From Desulfuromonadales bacterium (GTDB lineage Bacteria > Desulfobacterota > Desulfuromonadia > Desulfuromonadales > BM103), in the NCBI GenBank assembly GCA_030640215.1, contig DAOWJU010000077.1, positions 1 to 7,731 on the forward strand: 7,731 nucleotides of DNA. The letters are read 5' to 3'. The first letter of the stretch is position 1; every line of letters starts with the position of its first letter. A model generated the notes under the pieces. It made no database searches, was not told the DNA's origin, and saw only the letters and a list, made by a program, of their open reading frames with translations. The translations under genes were made by a program, and so were the position numbers. This document shows, in pieces, positions 6,649-7,731 of this stretch.

Positions 6649-7518
6649 CTATTTTTTCAAAAGTGGAAAGCCCATCTTCTCCCGCTGGGCCACATACAAC
6701 TCTGCACACAGCTTGGAGAGGTTACGGACCCGGCCGATATAGTGCGCACGCTCGGTCACCGAGATAGCGCCACGAGCATCGAGCATATTAAAGGCGTGAG
6801 AACATTTCAGCACGTAGTCATAGGCCGGAAAAACCAGGCTTTTCTCTGCCAACTTGATGCATTCTTTTTCGAACATATCGAAAAGCTGCAACATCATGCC
6901 GGTGTCAGCCTCTTCAAAGTTGTAAGTGGAAAACTCGACTTCGGTCTGATGATGAACATCACCATATTTGAGACCACCACCCCAGTCGAGGTCGTAGACA
7001 TTGTCGACACCCTGGATATACATGGCAATACGCTCGACACCATAGGTCAACTCACCAGGTATCGGCTTAAGGTCGATGCCACCACACTGTTGAAAATAGG
7101 TAAACTGGGTAATCTCCATACCGTCCAGCCAGACTTCCCAACCGAGGCCCCAGGCACCGAGAGTCGGTGATTCCCAGTCATCTTCAACAAAACGGATGTC
7201 ATGCTTGGCAGGATCAATCCCGAAGCTCTTGAGAGAGTCGAGGTAGAGTTCCTGGATATTCATCGGTGATGGTTTGAGCAGAACCTGGAACTGGTAGTAA
7301 TGTTGAAGACGGTTGGGATTCTCACCGTAACGACCATCAGTCGGTCGACGTGAGGGCTCTACATAAGCGACATTCCACGGCTCGGGGCCAAGGGCGCGCA
7401 GGAAAGTTGCCGGGTGAAAAGTACCGGCACCCTTTTCCGTATCGTAAGGTTGCTGAATAATACAGCCATGGTTGGCCCAGTAATTCTGCAACGCCATAAT
7501 TAATTCTTGGAAATTCAC
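6649..7518 (-). CDS. glyQ: glycyl-tRNA synthetase alpha subunit
   Basis: This is the catalytic class II alpha subunit of bacterial glycyl-tRNA synthetase. It activates glycine with ATP and, with the beta subunit encoded next, charges tRNA-Gly in the cytoplasm. The 289 residues agree with the usual length of about 290-303. Recognisable segments are [17 protein letters not shown] (3-19), [20 protein letters not shown] (22-41), the class II motif 2 region [19 protein letters not shown] (52-70), [20 protein letters not shown] (127-146) and motif 3 [13 protein letters not shown] (155-167). The start is GTG at 7518. The next in-frame ATG (residue 8) would remove the conserved FQxLI segment, and GGAGG lies just upstream of the GTG. 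The C-terminus LLKK is encoded beside an A6 run before the TAG. It is first in an apparent glyQ-glyS operon. Confidence 0.98.
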   Translation of the reverse strand: MNFQELIMALQNYWANHGCIIQQPYDTEKGAGTFHPATFLRALGPEPWNVAYVEPSRRPTDGRYGENPNRLQHYYQFQVLLKPSPMNIQELYLDSLKSFGIDPAKHDIRFVEDDWESPTLGAWGLGWEVWLDGMEITQFTYFQQCGGIDLKPIPGELTYGVERIAMYIQGVDNVYDLDWGGGLKYGDVHHQTEVEFSTYNFEEADTGMMLQLFDMFEKECIKLAEKSLVFPAYDYVLKCSHAFNMLDARGAISVTERAHYIGRVRNLSKLCAELYVAQREKMGFPLLKK

Positions 7519-7522
7519 AACA

Positions 7523-7527
7523 CCTCC
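7523..7527 (-). promoter_or_regulatory. ribosome binding site deciding the GTG start of glyQ
   Basis: On the minus strand GGAGG is followed by TGTT and then the GTG start. The four-base spacer is slightly short, but the pairing is strong and no better start is near. The same bases lie inside a six-codon open frame (7535-7515) that overlaps the glyQ start. Confidence 0.7.
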
Positions 7528-7574
7528 AGGGGCATAAGGCCCTTCAGGTCAATAAGGCCGGACAAAAACAATTA

Positions 7575-7602
7575 ACAGGGATAGACAGGATGAGCAGGAT
7601 AA
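7575..7602 (+). repeat. interspersed intergenic repeat, family 1, copy C
   Basis: The cores ACAGGGAT, CAGGAT and CAGGATAA are present, with the spacer triplets AGA and GAG. It matches copy D in the opposite orientation at 21 of 28 positions, with six of the seven differences confined to the two spacer triplets. It lies in the leader of glyQ, 57 bases before the start codon. Confidence 0.88.
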
Positions 7603-7644
7603 TGACTTGAAAGTTTACAACAAAAGCCTATTCCCTAGGTTTAG
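7603..7644. other. 42-base loop between inverted repeat copies C and D
   Basis: No coding signal is visible. The segment contains the palindrome CCTAGG (7634-7639). On the minus strand it includes TTGTTG and TTGTAA as weak -35-like hexamers and TTATCC at its boundary with copy C as a weak -10, at spacings that do not fit well. I assign no promoter. Confidence 0.3.
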
Positions 7645-7672
7645 ATATCCTGTATATCCTGCACATCCCTGT
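7645..7672 (-). repeat. interspersed intergenic repeat, family 1, copy D (inverted)
   Basis: On the minus strand it carries ACAGGGAT, CAGGAT and CAGGAT with the spacer triplets GTG and ATA. Together with copy C it forms an interrupted inverted repeat spanning 7575-7672. If transcribed as part of the glyQ leader, or as the tail of an upstream gene, it could fold into a long stem with internal loops at the spacer triplets. Confidence 0.85.
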
Positions 7673-7731
7673 AAAAAATCTTTTATTCCGTATTGTTGAT
7701 TCAGTTTTAAGCTTTTCTTTATGCTTCTGCA
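7673..7731. other. A/T-rich edge sequence with no gene seen
   Basis: This stretch is A/T-rich and shows no open frame or RNA gene. It may hold the end of an upstream gene's untranslated region or the glyQ promoter, but nothing in it can be assigned. Confidence 0.3.

Noticed and set aside
6640..6665. Programmed frameshift at the A6 run at the end of glyQ
   Set aside because: The normal TAG follows at once and gives a family-typical C-terminus. A shifted product would add little and no stimulating structure is evident.
6583..7170. Plus-strand open frame of 195 codons across glyQ
   Set aside because: It is antisense to glyQ, a certain gene, and it starts within the intergenic repeat.
7575..7672. 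CRISPR-like array from repeated CAGGAT units
   Set aside because: Units are only 6-8 bases with three-base spacers, one copy is inverted, and there are no cas genes.
7519..7731. T-box or glycine riboswitch controlling glyQS
   Set aside because: I looked for a T-box-like conserved bulge sequence and a glycine-aptamer-like arrangement in the leader and saw neither; the structure present is explained by the inverted repeats.

Overview
The window looks like a chromosomal housekeeping segment of a deltaproteobacterium of the Desulfuromonas/Geobacter/Pelobacter type (Desulfuromonadia). The reasons are moderate GC, the bacterial two-subunit glycyl-tRNA synthetase followed by pyruvate phosphate dikinase, a small stand-alone ferritin-like protein, and short interspersed intergenic repeats (ACAGGGAT/CAGGAT and GGACGCTGAT types). 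I associate those repeats with this group from memory and have not checked. All five genes are on the minus strand, so the biological reading order runs from high to low coordinates.

Reading in gene order: 7519-7731 is a gene-free leader holding two inverted copies of one repeat family. glyQ (7518-6649, GTG start) and glyS (6529-4463) encode the alpha and beta subunits of glycyl-tRNA synthetase, separated by a 119-base gap that carries a further repeat copy. A rho-independent terminator is folded across the glyS stop codon. After it comes a 281-base gap holding an inverted pair of a second repeat family, then ppdK (4181-1521) with a very strong ribosome binding site. ppdK ends in its own classic terminator. 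The next gap (1250-1520) also holds a C/G-rich hairpin element and one more copy of the first repeat. Last is a two-gene unit: a ferritin-like diiron protein (1249-758) whose stop overlaps, as GTGA, the GTG start of a D-2-hydroxyacid dehydrogenase of the glycerate dehydrogenase type (761 to beyond position 1, cut by the window edge).

Functionally, glyQ and glyS make one enzyme that charges tRNA-Gly. PpdK interconverts pyruvate and phosphoenolpyruvate and is expected to feed gluconeogenesis in organisms that grow on acetate or other small acids. The ferritin-like protein and the dehydrogenase appear translationally coupled, but the sequence does not show why a diiron protein and a hydroxyacid dehydrogenase belong together.

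I found no phage, transposase, CRISPR array, tRNA or rRNA. The genes are ordinary. The most unusual content is in the intergenic DNA: at least three kinds of repeated or palindromic element, two of them as inverted pairs in the leaders of glyQ and ppdK. I do not see a convincing new multi-gene system.
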